Origin: Gemmatimonadota bacterium
GTDB lineage: Bacteria; Latescibacterota; UBA2968; UBA8231
Assembly (NCBI GenBank): GCA_018672475.1
Contig: JABHFS010000168.1
Coordinates: 1 to 64,000 of the forward strand
Reading direction: 5' to 3'
Length of the DNA stretch: 64,000 nucleotides
Below, piece by piece: positions 39,377 through 48,786 of the stretch; within the stretch, counting starts at the first letter, position 1; each line of letters opens with the position of its first letter. A model generated the notes under the pieces. It made no database searches. It was not told where the DNA came from and worked only from the letters and a program-made list of their open reading frames with translations. The position numbers and the translations under genes are program-made.

Positions 39377-40882
39377 TTACTCAAAACGCAATAGGCGAAA
39401 ATCGCCCGGCTGCAATTCTATCTCCAGCTTTCGCTCCACTCGAGATTTGCGTTCAGAGACATCCACAACGAGCAATTGCTCACCCGTCGACACATCGACC
39501 ACCCGTTCCTGTGTTATGGATAGTTCAACAACCTGCGCCCTCTCGGTCCGCCGATTGACCACCAATAAATGCGTTTCGCGTATGCCATCGCCAAAAAAAC
39601 CGAATTCCAACTCGCTGCCACCAACGCCGCGCAACAGTCCATTCTCGGGCATGCTCGCCGGCCAACTCATCGCCCTGTGAAAATGCAAATCCGCCAATTC
39701 CTCGACGATGTCGTGCAAATATTGATTAATCGCCTTTACCGCCTGGTAGCGCTGGCCCCTTACCCCTTGCCGATCGACTAGCCCGCTATAACTCCAGATC
39801 GTTCCATCGCCGAAAACCTCGTCGCCCGATCCGTAGACGAAATACACGATGCCCGAAGCCCCACGCGACAACGCCAGGCCGACCTGAACGCGAATTTCAG
39901 CTGGCTTGGGTTCGCGATAATGAACGCGACCGTCGCGGACTTCACCGTGCACCTGAACGATCGCGTGCCAACGGCCAGCACGCGACAGGACCAACCGGCA
40001 TACCCGATCATAGCCCGCCAGCAAAAGATCTAATTGCCGCGCGACCTTTCGACGCCCCCCTTGCCCCTCAGACCCTTCCACCGCGACATCGCTGCGAAAC
40101 ACATAGTGCTCGTGTTGGAAAATATTCGGCGGATCGTATCCTTGAAAAAAAGCATCCATAAAACCTTCGGCCGAACCACCCTTGCGTCTAAAGTCATCCA
40201 CCGCAGCAACGGCCAGCGCCGGACGCAAAGGATCTTCCGCCCGAATTGCGCGAATCGCTGCAGCCATTGCCGGATAGAAATCCGGAGTATAATCTGGGTT
40301 GTCGATCTCATTTAATAGCAAGTAGCCCTGGACCGCTGCCAGATCACCATTTAATGCTTCATATTGCGCCCGCAACGCCCGGACGATGCCTTGCACCGTA
40401 TCGACGAATGCCGAATCCTGTTCGCAAGCGCGCACAAAGGCATCGGGGAAATTACAAGTGGCCCAATTCGACAGCTTGTCGTGGTCACTAAAACCCTGGG
40501 GTTCATAAAAAAGCGGTAGTTGCAACGCCAGCCCATTGCGTTGGATAAAAGCGGCCGCCAACTCCTCAATAGAAAATTCATCGCGATTCGAATCGGCGAG
40601 CCAATCGACCGCACCGGGATCGATCGACTCCCGTGGGAAAAATTCGATCTGATTGAGCCCGAGGTCGCTTTCGAGATCGGTGGTCATCAGTGCTAAATCG
40701 CTGCGCCCGACCCCGAAGGGCAACCAAGCGCCGATCGTCAACGGCCCGACGGTGACCCCGCTGAGCTGGTGCGCTGCTGGACCGACAACGCGCTCGCTAC
40801 AACTCAACGGCCAATAGACGAAAAGTAGGATGAGCAAGCGCCCCTCGATCGCCCACCATCGACGGCTCAGCCCCATCGTCAA
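39377..40882 (-). CDS. Predicted lipoprotein, TIM-barrel/glycoside-hydrolase-like, copy 1
   Basis: Lipobox ...YWPLSCSE; NIFQHEHYVFRSDV, GRWHAIVQVHGEVR, QVGLALSRGASGIVYFVYGSG shared with the next gene. Confidence 0.75.
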   Translation of the reverse strand: MTMGLSRRWWAIEGRLLILLFVYWPLSCSERVVGPAAHQLSGVTVGPLTIGAWLPFGVGRSDLALMTTDLESDLGLNQIEFFPRESIDPGAVDWLADSNRDEFSIEELAAAFIQRNGLALQLPLFYEPQGFSDHDKLSNWATCNFPDAFVRACEQDSAFVDTVQGIVRALRAQYEALNGDLAAVQGYLLLNEIDNPDYTPDFYPAMAAAIRAIRAEDPLRPALAVAAVDDFRRKGGSAEGFMDAFFQGYDPPNIFQHEHYVFRSDVAVEGSEGQGGRRKVARQLDLLLAGYDRVCRLVLSRAGRWHAIVQVHGEVRDGRVHYREPKPAEIRVQVGLALSRGASGIVYFVYGSGDEVFGDGTIWSYSGLVDRQGVRGQRYQAVKAINQYLHDIVEELADLHFHRAMSWPASMPENGLLRGVGGSELEFGFFGDGIRETHLLVVNRRTERAQVVELSITQERVVDVSTGEQLLVVDVSERKSRVERKLEIELQPGDFRLLRFE

Positions 40883-42237
40883 TTATCCCGCGCAACGGCC
40901 AATAGACGAAAACCACCGGCAGCCAATGCAACCTGCACCTGGTCATTCACCATCGGCAAAATCTCTCCTGTCGCCACATCGACAACGGCTTGCCCCTTCA
41001 CCGCGAAGGCCACCGTGCGCTTTTGCCAGGTCCGCCGATTAACCACCAATACATGGGTCTGCCTTTCGCGATTGCCGAAGAGCCCGAATGCTAGATCTTC
41101 ATCCGTCCCGAACAGCAACTCGTTTTCTAGAGCACCCGCTCCATAGAAATACAATTGGGCAAGCACTGGACTCAGAGCCTGCAATTGCCGATTGAGCGCC
41201 TGCACCGCCCCATAGCTCTTAGTCGGCATCCCGTCTCGCCCCACCAAGCCTTCGTAATAACGGGTCTGCACCCACTCGCCCTTAGCATTGCGAAACTCTT
41301 CCACCCCCGAACTATACAAAAAGTAAATTATACCCGACGCCCCCCGCGACAGCGCCAATCCGGCCTGCACTGAAATTTCCGCGGCCGAAGGCTTGCGATA
41401 ATAAACCTTATCTACCCGCTTCTCGCTCTGCACTTGCACGACAGCGTGCCAGCGGCCCCACCGACCTTGCAGATATTCAGCGACTTGACCATAACCGGCA
41501 AGCAAGAAACTCAGCTTGCTCTGCAAGCCACTGCCCTCGGTCGGCACATTGCCGCGAAAGACATAGTGCTCGTGCTGGAAGATATTCGGCTGACCGCCCT
41601 CACGGAAGAAGGCGGCGGCGAAGGCCTCGCCATCTACATAGTGGTCAATGCGCCCGACCGTTAACACCGGCCGCAGCGAATCGACTCGCCCGATCGCATC
41701 GACCACCCCCGCCAAGGCCTCGTAATATTCAGCAGCATAATCCTCGTGCCCAACGAGATAACCCTGAAATCCCTCGGCGCCCGCCCACCGCGTCTTGAGC
41801 GCCTGCACCCTCAAGCCCACCGAATCGGCGAATCCCGCGCCCAAAAAAGAACGCGTCGCCCAGTTTTGCAATTTGTCGTGGGGAGTAAAGCCAGGTGGCT
41901 CGTAAAAGACGGGCATTTGCAGGCCGTGCGCACGACAAAAGTCCATCGCCCGCGCCTCGGCCGTTTCCCCATCGAATTCGCCGCGCTGCAACCACTCGAT
42001 CTGATTGAGCCCTAACCCGGCTAAGAGCACCTGGTCTTGCGCGCTAAAACGATAGCGGTCTAGCCCCGCCGGCAACCACGTGCCAAGAACCAACTCGCCG
42101 ACCGGCACCCGCCCGTGACGCGCAGGTTGCGGATCAACTGCGCTACCGGATGCAGTCTGTCCCCCGTCCGTCTCTGCGCCCGGCCCACATCCCAACCCGA
42201 CCAACAACACCAGCAACCAGGGACCATACGATTTCAC
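40879..42237 (-). CDS. Predicted lipoprotein, TIM-barrel/glycoside-hydrolase-like, copy 2
   Basis: GTG start at 42237 (VKSYGPWLLVLLVGLGCGPG, lipobox) rather than 42348; NIFQHEHYVFRGNV, GRWHAVVQVQSEKR, QAGLALSRGASGIIYFLYSSG. Overlaps neighbours at both ends. Confidence 0.78.
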   Translation of the reverse strand: MKSYGPWLLVLLVGLGCGPGAETDGGQTASGSAVDPQPARHGRVPVGELVLGTWLPAGLDRYRFSAQDQVLLAGLGLNQIEWLQRGEFDGETAEARAMDFCRAHGLQMPVFYEPPGFTPHDKLQNWATRSFLGAGFADSVGLRVQALKTRWAGAEGFQGYLVGHEDYAAEYYEALAGVVDAIGRVDSLRPVLTVGRIDHYVDGEAFAAAFFREGGQPNIFQHEHYVFRGNVPTEGSGLQSKLSFLLAGYGQVAEYLQGRWGRWHAVVQVQSEKRVDKVYYRKPSAAEISVQAGLALSRGASGIIYFLYSSGVEEFRNAKGEWVQTRYYEGLVGRDGMPTKSYGAVQALNRQLQALSPVLAQLYFYGAGALENELLFGTDEDLAFGLFGNRERQTHVLVVNRRTWQKRTVAFAVKGQAVVDVATGEILPMVNDQVQVALAAGGFRLLAVARDN

Positions 42238-42569
42238 GATTTTAGCTTCGGGTTTTCCACGTGGCGAAGGCGATCGCGCTTGGTCTTCTTGTCCATCGCC
42301 CGCTCGAAGGATTCCTGCAAATCGACCCCGGTCTGGTTGGCGAGGCAAACGAGCACGAAGAGCACGTCCGCCATTTCCATCCCGAGATCATTCTCCTCCC
42401 CGTCCTTAAAACTCTGTTCGCCGTAAGTCCGCGCCATCAAGCGCGCCAACTCGCCGACTTCTTCCATCAGCACCGCGGTATTGGTCAGCTCGGAGAAGTA
42501 GCGCACCCCGATGGTCTTGATCCACTCGTCGACCTCTCGCTGACAGCCGCGCAGCGTCTGATCAGGCAT
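42234..42569 (-). CDS. MazG-like nucleotide pyrophosphohydrolase
   Basis: LMEEVGELARLMARTYGEQSFKDGEENDLGMEMADVLFVLVCLANQTGVDL (EExxE...ExxD). Confidence 0.88.
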   Translation of the reverse strand: MPDQTLRGCQREVDEWIKTIGVRYFSELTNTAVLMEEVGELARLMARTYGEQSFKDGEENDLGMEMADVLFVLVCLANQTGVDLQESFERAMDKKTKRDRLRHVENPKLKS

Positions 42570-43717
42570 CGACCAACTCGTAGGAAATCGGTTCCAGCCC
42601 GTCGGCCCGGCGTTGATCGTTGACCTTGTCGAGTTGCCAGGGCACTGCCGAACCGTCCGCGCGGAAGCGCTTGTAATAGCCGGCCTGCCCGTCTTTCTGC
42701 CTGAGTCGGGCGACAGGCATCAACACCTCGGCCGGCCGCAGTTGCGCCAATGCGTCTGCGGCCAATGTCGCGCTATTGGCCAAATCGACGACCTCGATCT
42801 CATGGATATCAATGGTGCCCAATCCGCGATCGCGGGCAAATTGCAGATAGGGCGTCTCCAGCGGGTCGAGTCCCATCAGATAGGTGGCCACCGCATCTAC
42901 ATGCACTTCGTTGACCCCGGCGACGGACCAGCCGAGCGGATAATTGTCCCCCTCGTTAAAGGCAGTGCCATCGCGGCCAATCAGCCCGTCGACAACGCTG
43001 ATCCGCGGGATCTGCAGACCGCGCAGCGCCACCAGCAGATCGCAGAGCTTGTGGTAGAAACGATCCTCGAAGAGACTGTAGCCGGTCTCGGTGACCCGAT
43101 AGAGCTCTTCTTCGCTAAAGCCTTTGTCCACCTCCTGCACCGCGCACAAATGCCTCTCCGGCTTGGCGATAATGCCCATCAGATTCTTGATCGACAAGGT
43201 CGTGCAACCCAGGTTGTGGCATTTGGCCAGCGGAGCGTTTAAAAAGAAAGCGCAATCGGTTACCTCGCGGTAAATCGGATAACGCTCAAAGACTTGTCCA
43301 TCCGCAACTTCGACGATGCGGGAATCCTCGTCGGTATTAAGCTCCTCGAGCCGGACGCCCCGCTCGTCAACCATCGCGCGATAACCGCATTTTTCCCAGG
43401 AGTGCCCCGCTTCCTCGTTTTCACCGGACTGCCCATCGGCGACCACCAGGCTCGACGCATCGACGCCGTGCTCGATCAATGCGTCGAGCAAGCCGCCGAC
43501 AAAACCAGGATGGGTGATCACGCGTTTTTCGGGCGGATAGAGCACCGTGGCATTCGGTTTCACCAGTACGGTACCTTCAGCGGGCAATTCCACCTCCAGC
43601 GCAGCAAGCGTGCGATACGCCAACTCGCGATAGGTCTCAAAGGGCGCTTCGGCGCGATCTATCGGAGTGCGGGCCAGATAGACTTTATCGGGATCTATTT
43701 GCATCGGGATCTCCATT
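42562..43717 (-). CDS. DUF362 domain-containing protein
   Basis: VLVKPNATVLYPPEKRVITHPGFVGGLLDALIEHG ... LAKCHNLGCTTLSIKNLMGIIAKPERH. Start probably at the internal Met (MEIPMQIDPDKVYLAR), not 43752. Confidence 0.85.
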
Positions 43718-43811
43718 TCATTTTTATTACCGAAATAATCGCCAGCAAACAAAAAGCGGTCAAGGATGCTAGAAACCCTCGACCGCCTTATTCACTATAA
43801 CCTACCCACTT

Positions 43812-45083
43812 TTAAAGTCTTTCGAGATCCGCTCCCAAGCCCCGTAAACGACGCTCGATATGGGCATGGCCCCTGTCGAGTTGATAGAGATTGTGGACCC
43901 CGGTCCGCCCTTCAGCGGCCAAGCCGGCCAATACACAGGCCGCACCAGCGCGAATATCCATCGCTTTGACCTTGGCCCCCTTGAGTTGAGCCGGACCGCG
44001 CACCAACACCAAGCGATCCTTCTCCGGCAGAATATGGGCGCCAAAGGCGCGTAGATTCTTGACATGGCCCAAGCGATCCTCGAATACCGTCTCGCGAATA
44101 TAGCTATCGCCCTTCGCCGCGCAGGCCAAGGCCATCATCCCGGGCTGCAGATCGGTCGGAAACCCGGGATAAAAGGTCGTGACCACATTGATCGGCGAAA
44201 GCTCGGTCGGTCCGCGCACCCGCAGCCACTCGCCTTCTTCGATCGTTTCGACCCCCATCTGCTGCAACTTGGCTTCAAAGACATACAGATGCTCACGCAC
44301 TACACCTTTGAGGATTATATCACCGCCGGTAATCGCGCCGGCCATCATCAACAACCCGGCGTCCAAACGATCGTGCATCACCGTATGCTCGGCGCCAACA
44401 AGCCCTTCAACGCCCGTGATGCACACCTTCCGCGTCCCGGCCCCCTCGATCTTAGCACCCATTTTTTGCAATAGCGCCACAAAATCGACAATTTCCGGAT
44501 CGGAAGCCGCATTTTCGATGATCGATTCGCCACGGGCCAGGCACGAGGCCATAACCAAGTTTTCCACACCCGTATGACTGGGCAAATCGCAATACATAAA
44601 GGAACCGGCCAACTCTTCGGCCACCACGTCAATACCACCGCCGGCCACGCCTTCGACCTTCGCGCCGAGTCGGGCAAAGCCGCGATAGTGATAATCAGTA
44701 GGCCGCGAACCAATCGTACAGCCCCCCACCTCGCTGATCCAAGCGCGACGAAAACGGGCCAATAAAGGCCCGAGAAAAAGTAACGAGGCACGAAAACGGC
44801 TGGTCAATTCCTCGGGCAGCCGCGTCTCGGTCACATCCCGCGTATCGATGACCGCGATTTCTTCGCTCAAATCGTAGTCGATCTTCGCGCCCAACCGGCG
44901 CAAGACCTCCATGGCCACCAATACGTCTTTGACCGGAGGCACCCTGTGTAGAACGGTCTTTCCCTCGGTCGCCAATAGAGAAGCCGCCAACATCGGCAAT
45001 GCCGCGTTCTTAGAACCTTGCACCACGGCCTCGCCCTCGAGCTTGCGGCCGCCTTGCACAAATAGGACTTCTGCAGAAGCCAT
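43812..45083 (-). CDS. murA: UDP-N-acetylglucosamine 1-carboxyvinyltransferase
   Basis: GSKNAALPMLAASLLA, ... TTFYPGFPTDLQPGMMALACAAKGDSYIRETVFEDR. Confidence 0.97.
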   Translation of the reverse strand: MASAEVLFVQGGRKLEGEAVVQGSKNAALPMLAASLLATEGKTVLHRVPPVKDVLVAMEVLRRLGAKIDYDLSEEIAVIDTRDVTETRLPEELTSRFRASLLFLGPLLARFRRAWISEVGGCTIGSRPTDYHYRGFARLGAKVEGVAGGGIDVVAEELAGSFMYCDLPSHTGVENLVMASCLARGESIIENAASDPEIVDFVALLQKMGAKIEGAGTRKVCITGVEGLVGAEHTVMHDRLDAGLLMMAGAITGGDIILKGVVREHLYVFEAKLQQMGVETIEEGEWLRVRGPTELSPINVVTTFYPGFPTDLQPGMMALACAAKGDSYIRETVFEDRLGHVKNLRAFGAHILPEKDRLVLVRGPAQLKGAKVKAMDIRAGAACVLAGLAAEGRTGVHNLYQLDRGHAHIERRLRGLGADLERL

Positions 45084-45191
45084 TGTCTATCCTGATTTTA
45101 TGACTGAGAGTAAAACGGGTGGGAATTTGTTGCCAATATAGAGGCAGGCGCAATTCTCGTCAATCAGCATTGCACATAAACGCTTGTCGGC

Positions 45192-45219
45192 TTGACAGAT
45201 AGACCCGCCTTCCTATATT
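45192..45219 (+). promoter_or_regulatory. Sigma70-like promoter for glutaredoxin
   Basis: TTGACA (45192-45197), 16-nt spacer, TATATT (45214-45219). Confidence 0.6.
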
Positions 45220-45291
45220 CGACCATATTACAACCAGCGATTTCACCCAGAGTGAATTCGACGTCCATCACGCCAGAAAGGAAACCCCATC

Positions 45292-45561
45292 ATGGCTGAA
45301 ACCCCCAATATTGTCGCCTATTTGAAACCCGTCTGCGGCTGGAGCAATAGCGTGCGTGAGACCTTCTCCAAGTACGATCTCCAGTACGAGGACAAGGACA
45401 TCATTAACAATCCAGAAATTTACGCCGAAATGGTGCAGAAAAGCGGTCAACCCCTCTCGCCCTGCGTCGAGATCAACGGTCAGATGCTGGCCGACGTCGA
45501 CGGCAACGAGGTCGAGACTTGGCTGGTCGAAAACGGGGTAGTTGAAGCCGCTACCGCCTAA
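45292..45561 (+). CDS. Glutaredoxin-like protein with CGWS motif
   Basis: NIVAYLKPVCGWSNSVRETFSKYDLQYEDKDIINNPE ... GQPLSPCVEINGQML. Confidence 0.9.
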   Translation: MAETPNIVAYLKPVCGWSNSVRETFSKYDLQYEDKDIINNPEIYAEMVQKSGQPLSPCVEINGQMLADVDGNEVETWLVENGVVEAATA

Positions 45562-45588
45562 TAACCGCACCGGCCCACAAATATATTT

Positions 45589-45627
45589 AGCGCTGCCGCT
45601 CCCCTTTGAGCGGCAGCGCTTTTTTTA
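45589..45627 (+). terminator. Intrinsic terminator
   Basis: AGCGCTGCCGCT-N8-AGCGGCAGCGCT followed by TTTTTTT. Confidence 0.93.
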
Positions 45628-46161
45628 TCCCGCCACGATCTGGCTCAACTCGCGACGCAACGCCTCGCAAATATTCGGCTGTTCGTGATTGAGCGGTCCG
45701 CTCGCCGCCCGGCGAATCAGGGTCAACGCACCCAATAGCCGTCCCTCGTCCTGTTTGAGCGGCAATACATAATTAAAACCGAGCATCCCGCTCGCCGCCC
45801 CTTCCAACATAAAGGGTACCGCCCCTTGGGGCAGCGAACTTTCTTCATCGGCGCTGGCCTGTCCCATAATCAGCAGCGCCGAAGCCCCGGCGCCCTCCTG
45901 TCCGGCAAAAGAGCGCTCGTCATCCTGCTTTAGCGCACCACGCAAAATATCGGCTCCCGCTCCGGCGACATGGCCCAATTCAGGCGCACCTCCTGCGCCG
46001 ATACGCTCATAGACAATGGTGTCCGCCGCTTCAATCTGCAGCAGCAACTCCATTCCCTTGGCCACCGCCTCATCCGGCGGCATGCTCTGGAGCGACTCGA
46101 TAATATGGGGCGGAATTTCAGCAGGGTCGGGCATATTAAACGGTATGATCGATACGGGCAT
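45625..46161 (-). CDS. GAF-like domain protein
   Basis: MELLLQIEAADTIVYERIG ... GMLGFNYVLPLKQDEGRLLGALTLIRRAASGPLNHEQ: GAF-like pattern. Confidence 0.6.
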   Translation of the reverse strand: MPVSIIPFNMPDPAEIPPHIIESLQSMPPDEAVAKGMELLLQIEAADTIVYERIGAGGAPELGHVAGAGADILRGALKQDDERSFAGQEGAGASALLIMGQASADEESSLPQGAVPFMLEGAASGMLGFNYVLPLKQDEGRLLGALTLIRRAASGPLNHEQPNICEALRRELSQIVAG

Positions 46162-46217
46162 GAGATATCCTTGACAAGATTAATGAAGGGAGCTTATTTT
46201 TACACCTGTTATTGGCT

Positions 46218-46293
46218 GGCTCTTTAGCTCAGTAGGTAGAGCAGGGGACTGAAAATCCCTGTGTCCCCAGTTCGATTCTGGGAGGAGCCACCA
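46218..46293 (+). tRNA. tRNA-Phe (GAA), CCA encoded
   Basis: GGCTCTTTAGCTCAGTAGGTAGAGCAGGGGACTGAAAATCCCTGTGTCCCCAGTTCGATTCTGGGAGGAGCCACCA; complete cloverleaf, anticodon GAA. Confidence 0.97.
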
Positions 46294-46303
46294 TTATTAT
46301 AAA

Positions 46304-46339
46304 CAGCCCTCCAGCTTCTGCAAGCTGGGGGGCTGTTTT
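46304..46339 (+). terminator. Terminator downstream of tRNA-Phe
   Basis: CAGCCCTCCAGCTT / AAGCTGGGGGGCTG stem (one wobble) then TTTT. Confidence 0.75.
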
Positions 46340-46437
46340 GTATTTATAGGCCACATAAAAGTTAACTTGACTTTCGGTCAATTTTAAAGCTATATAATAA
46401 CAAGACCTTATAGCCACATTAGCCGGAGTCCTACCCC

Positions 46438-46752
46438 ATGTTACGCCCGATGGACCTCCAGGACAACTTCTCCAAGGCCCCGTTAGTGGCCCGCGAGCAG
46501 AACATACAACAGCTCCGCCCCACCATCACTCAGCACAACCTCGCCCAGCAAGCCGACCAGGAGCATATCCACGACCACAGCCGCGTCCGCGAGTCCGCCG
46601 GGGCCGACGAGGCGCAAAATCGAGTCGACGACCACGATCGCCCACCCGGACAGCAACAACAAAAAAAACGCCAACAACCCGACCCAGTTGAAGCAAAAGA
46701 AACCCCGCGTCCTCGCATCGTCGGCGACGGGCATATAGACATCACTGTCTAA
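46438..46752 (+). CDS. Small hydrophilic Gln-rich protein of unknown function
   Basis: MLRPMDLQDNFSKAPLVAREQNIQQLRPTITQHNLAQQADQEHIHDHSRVRES...GDGHIDITV. Confidence 0.6.
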   Translation: MLRPMDLQDNFSKAPLVAREQNIQQLRPTITQHNLAQQADQEHIHDHSRVRESAGADEAQNRVDDHDRPPGQQQQKKRQQPDPVEAKETPRPRIVGDGHIDITV

Positions 46753-46829
46753 AAAAAGGCCCCTCAATCGCTGGAACCCCGATCGTCCCCTGTTACAAAT
46801 AATATCCTCTATACAGCACGAGTTATTTT

Positions 46830-47390
46830 TTACTCGTCTTCATCCCCCGAATATTCGTCAAATTCACTCGCCATGTCGCCGCCAACACCACCCGTTTGTT
46901 CGTAATCGTCTTCATCCTCCTGCTCCAATTGCATAATCTGTTTTCGCAGCTTGTCGTTTTGCAAATTAGTCGCCGAGAGACGCTCGCTCATAATCTCGAC
47001 GATATTGTCTAAAATGCGAACATGAATGATTTGGTTTGAGGCCAAAACGGACAATAATGCATTTCGCGCGATAACTACCGCGACCGAACGATCGACGGAC
47101 GATATATTCGCCGAACGCGGCTGGTTGGTAAAAACACCCATTTCCCCCGTAAGCATACCCGGCCCGAGATCCCCCAACTCTTCGCCCCCAGCGCTGGTGA
47201 CTACCATCTTACCCTGCAAAAGCACCAGCATCTCATCGCTGGGCTCGCCGATGCTATAGACTTGCTCGCCAATCCCGTACGTCTGCGAGGTCCCCACTCG
47301 CAACAAGCGCTGGATATGCTCTAACTCTAAACCTTTGAATACCGAGATCTTCTGTAATACCTGCATCAAGCGATGTTGCTGTTGGTTCAT
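46830..47390 (-). CDS. Cyclic nucleotide-binding domain protein
   Basis: ISVFKGLELEHIQRLLRVG...YSIGEPSDEMLVLLQGKMVVTSAGGEELGDLGPGMLTGEMGVFTNQPRSANISS; no HTH seen. Confidence 0.85.
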   Translation of the reverse strand: MNQQQHRLMQVLQKISVFKGLELEHIQRLLRVGTSQTYGIGEQVYSIGEPSDEMLVLLQGKMVVTSAGGEELGDLGPGMLTGEMGVFTNQPRSANISSVDRSVAVVIARNALLSVLASNQIIHVRILDNIVEIMSERLSATNLQNDKLRKQIMQLEQEDEDDYEQTGGVGGDMASEFDEYSGDEDE

Positions 47391-47496
47391 CGAGACCTTC
47401 CCTTCGCCTCTACCGCGTTGCCTTTTTGTATCGCGAGCCGTTAATTTACCTTCCTATACATAATCAACTAGTCACGATCCGTCAAAGAAATATACC

Positions 47497-48753
47497 TTGC
47501 TATCAACCCACCGCGAGGCGCTATCGCTGTTCAACCGCGACGTGCGGCTGGTCCTCCTTAGTCAGGCCCTGATCGGCTTTACGATCTTTGGCGGAGTGTA
47601 TACGGTCCTGCTCAACCTCTATTTACTACGACTGGACTACAACCCGCTATTGATCGGACAGATCAACGCCGTCGGCGCGCTGTCTTTCGCGCTATTTAGC
47701 ATACCCGCCGGGCTCTTGGGCGATCGCTGGGGCTCGCGCCTCACCATGATCGTCGGCATGCTACTTTCAGCGCTAGGTTTTGGCTTATTGCCGCTGGGTG
47801 AGTTCGTGCCGCCCGCCTCGCAAACGACTTATATTATGAGCACCTATGCGCTCGGCGTGCTCGGCAATACCCTCTTCCTCTGTAACGCCATCCCCTTTCT
47901 AACCTTGATCAGCCCACCGCAACTGCGCAACCACGTGTTCTCAACGCAAGTCGCCCTATGGCCATTGGCCGGTTTTGCCGGCAGTCTCTGTGGCGGCCTG
48001 TTGCCCCGCCTCTTCTCCTCGCTGCTCGATTTGCCCGACAGCCATCCGGCCCCCTACCGCTACCCGCTGCTTTTGTCAGCCGCCGTATTGTTAGTCAGCG
48101 CTGCTGCCATCGCGGCGACCCGTCCGCAGAAAGTAAAAAAGGCGCAGCGCACACACCGCCAGCAATCGCCTTTTCCCTTCGCCGTCATCCTAGTATTGGG
48201 CATCACTACGCTCTTGCAAATGGCCGCCGAGAACAGCATCCGCATATTTTTCAATGTCTATATGGACGACGGTCTCGGCGCTTCGACCACGATGATCGGG
48301 GGCCTGACAGCCGCAGGCCAACTACTAGCCGCCTTCACCGCATTAGCCGGACCGGCGCTTAGCCAACGCTTCGGCCGGGTCCCGGTCATCACCTTTGGCG
48401 CGGCGGCGATGGCGCTGTGCCTTATACCATTGGCGATGGTTGGCCATTGGGCGATGGCCGGCGCGACAAGTATGGCGCTGATCGCGCTCAGTTCCATCCG
48501 CCGTTCGGTCTATATCGTCTTCCAGCAGGAAATGGTCGCCGAACGCTGGCGGGTAACCATGAGTTCGGCGCTGACGATGGCCTATGGCATCAGTATTGCC
48601 GGAATCTCGCTGGGCGGCGGCTGGCTGATCGAAACATCGGGCTATCCGGCGCTATTTGGAGGTTCGACACTGATAACCTTACTCGGTGTGCTTTGTTTTC
48701 ATATCTATTTTCGCACGCCTCGTGGCCAGTACGCAAATAGCCCGCCAGAATAA
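47497..48753 (+). CDS. Major facilitator superfamily transporter
   Basis: ~12 hydrophobic segments; AGLLGDRWGSRLTMIVGMLLSALGFGLLPL MFS loop motif. N-terminus uncertain. Confidence 0.88.
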   Translation: MLSTHREALSLFNRDVRLVLLSQALIGFTIFGGVYTVLLNLYLLRLDYNPLLIGQINAVGALSFALFSIPAGLLGDRWGSRLTMIVGMLLSALGFGLLPLGEFVPPASQTTYIMSTYALGVLGNTLFLCNAIPFLTLISPPQLRNHVFSTQVALWPLAGFAGSLCGGLLPRLFSSLLDLPDSHPAPYRYPLLLSAAVLLVSAAAIAATRPQKVKKAQRTHRQQSPFPFAVILVLGITTLLQMAAENSIRIFFNVYMDDGLGASTTMIGGLTAAGQLLAAFTALAGPALSQRFGRVPVITFGAAAMALCLIPLAMVGHWAMAGATSMALIALSSIRRSVYIVFQQEMVAERWRVTMSSALTMAYGISIAGISLGGGWLIETSGYPALFGGSTLITLLGVLCFHIYFRTPRGQYANSPPE

Positions 48754-48768
48754 CTTCCGGCGGGCTAT
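48737..48768. terminator. Hairpin between convergent genes
   Basis: ATAGCCCGCC-N12-GGCGGGCTAT, overlapping the MFS stop codon. Confidence 0.65.
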
Positions 48769-48786
48769 ATACAAATGCAACGAGAT

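Noticed and set aside
46229-46417. 62-aa minus-strand ORF ending APPRIELGTQGFSVPCSTY
   Set aside because: Classic spurious translation of the antisense of a tRNA gene (tRNA-Phe 46218-46293).
46483-46767. 94-aa hydrophobic minus-strand ORF
   Set aside because: Opposite the 46438-46752 ORF, which has better start and terminal features; hydrophobicity is what antisense of a Gln/Asp/Arg-rich gene produces. Not fully excluded.
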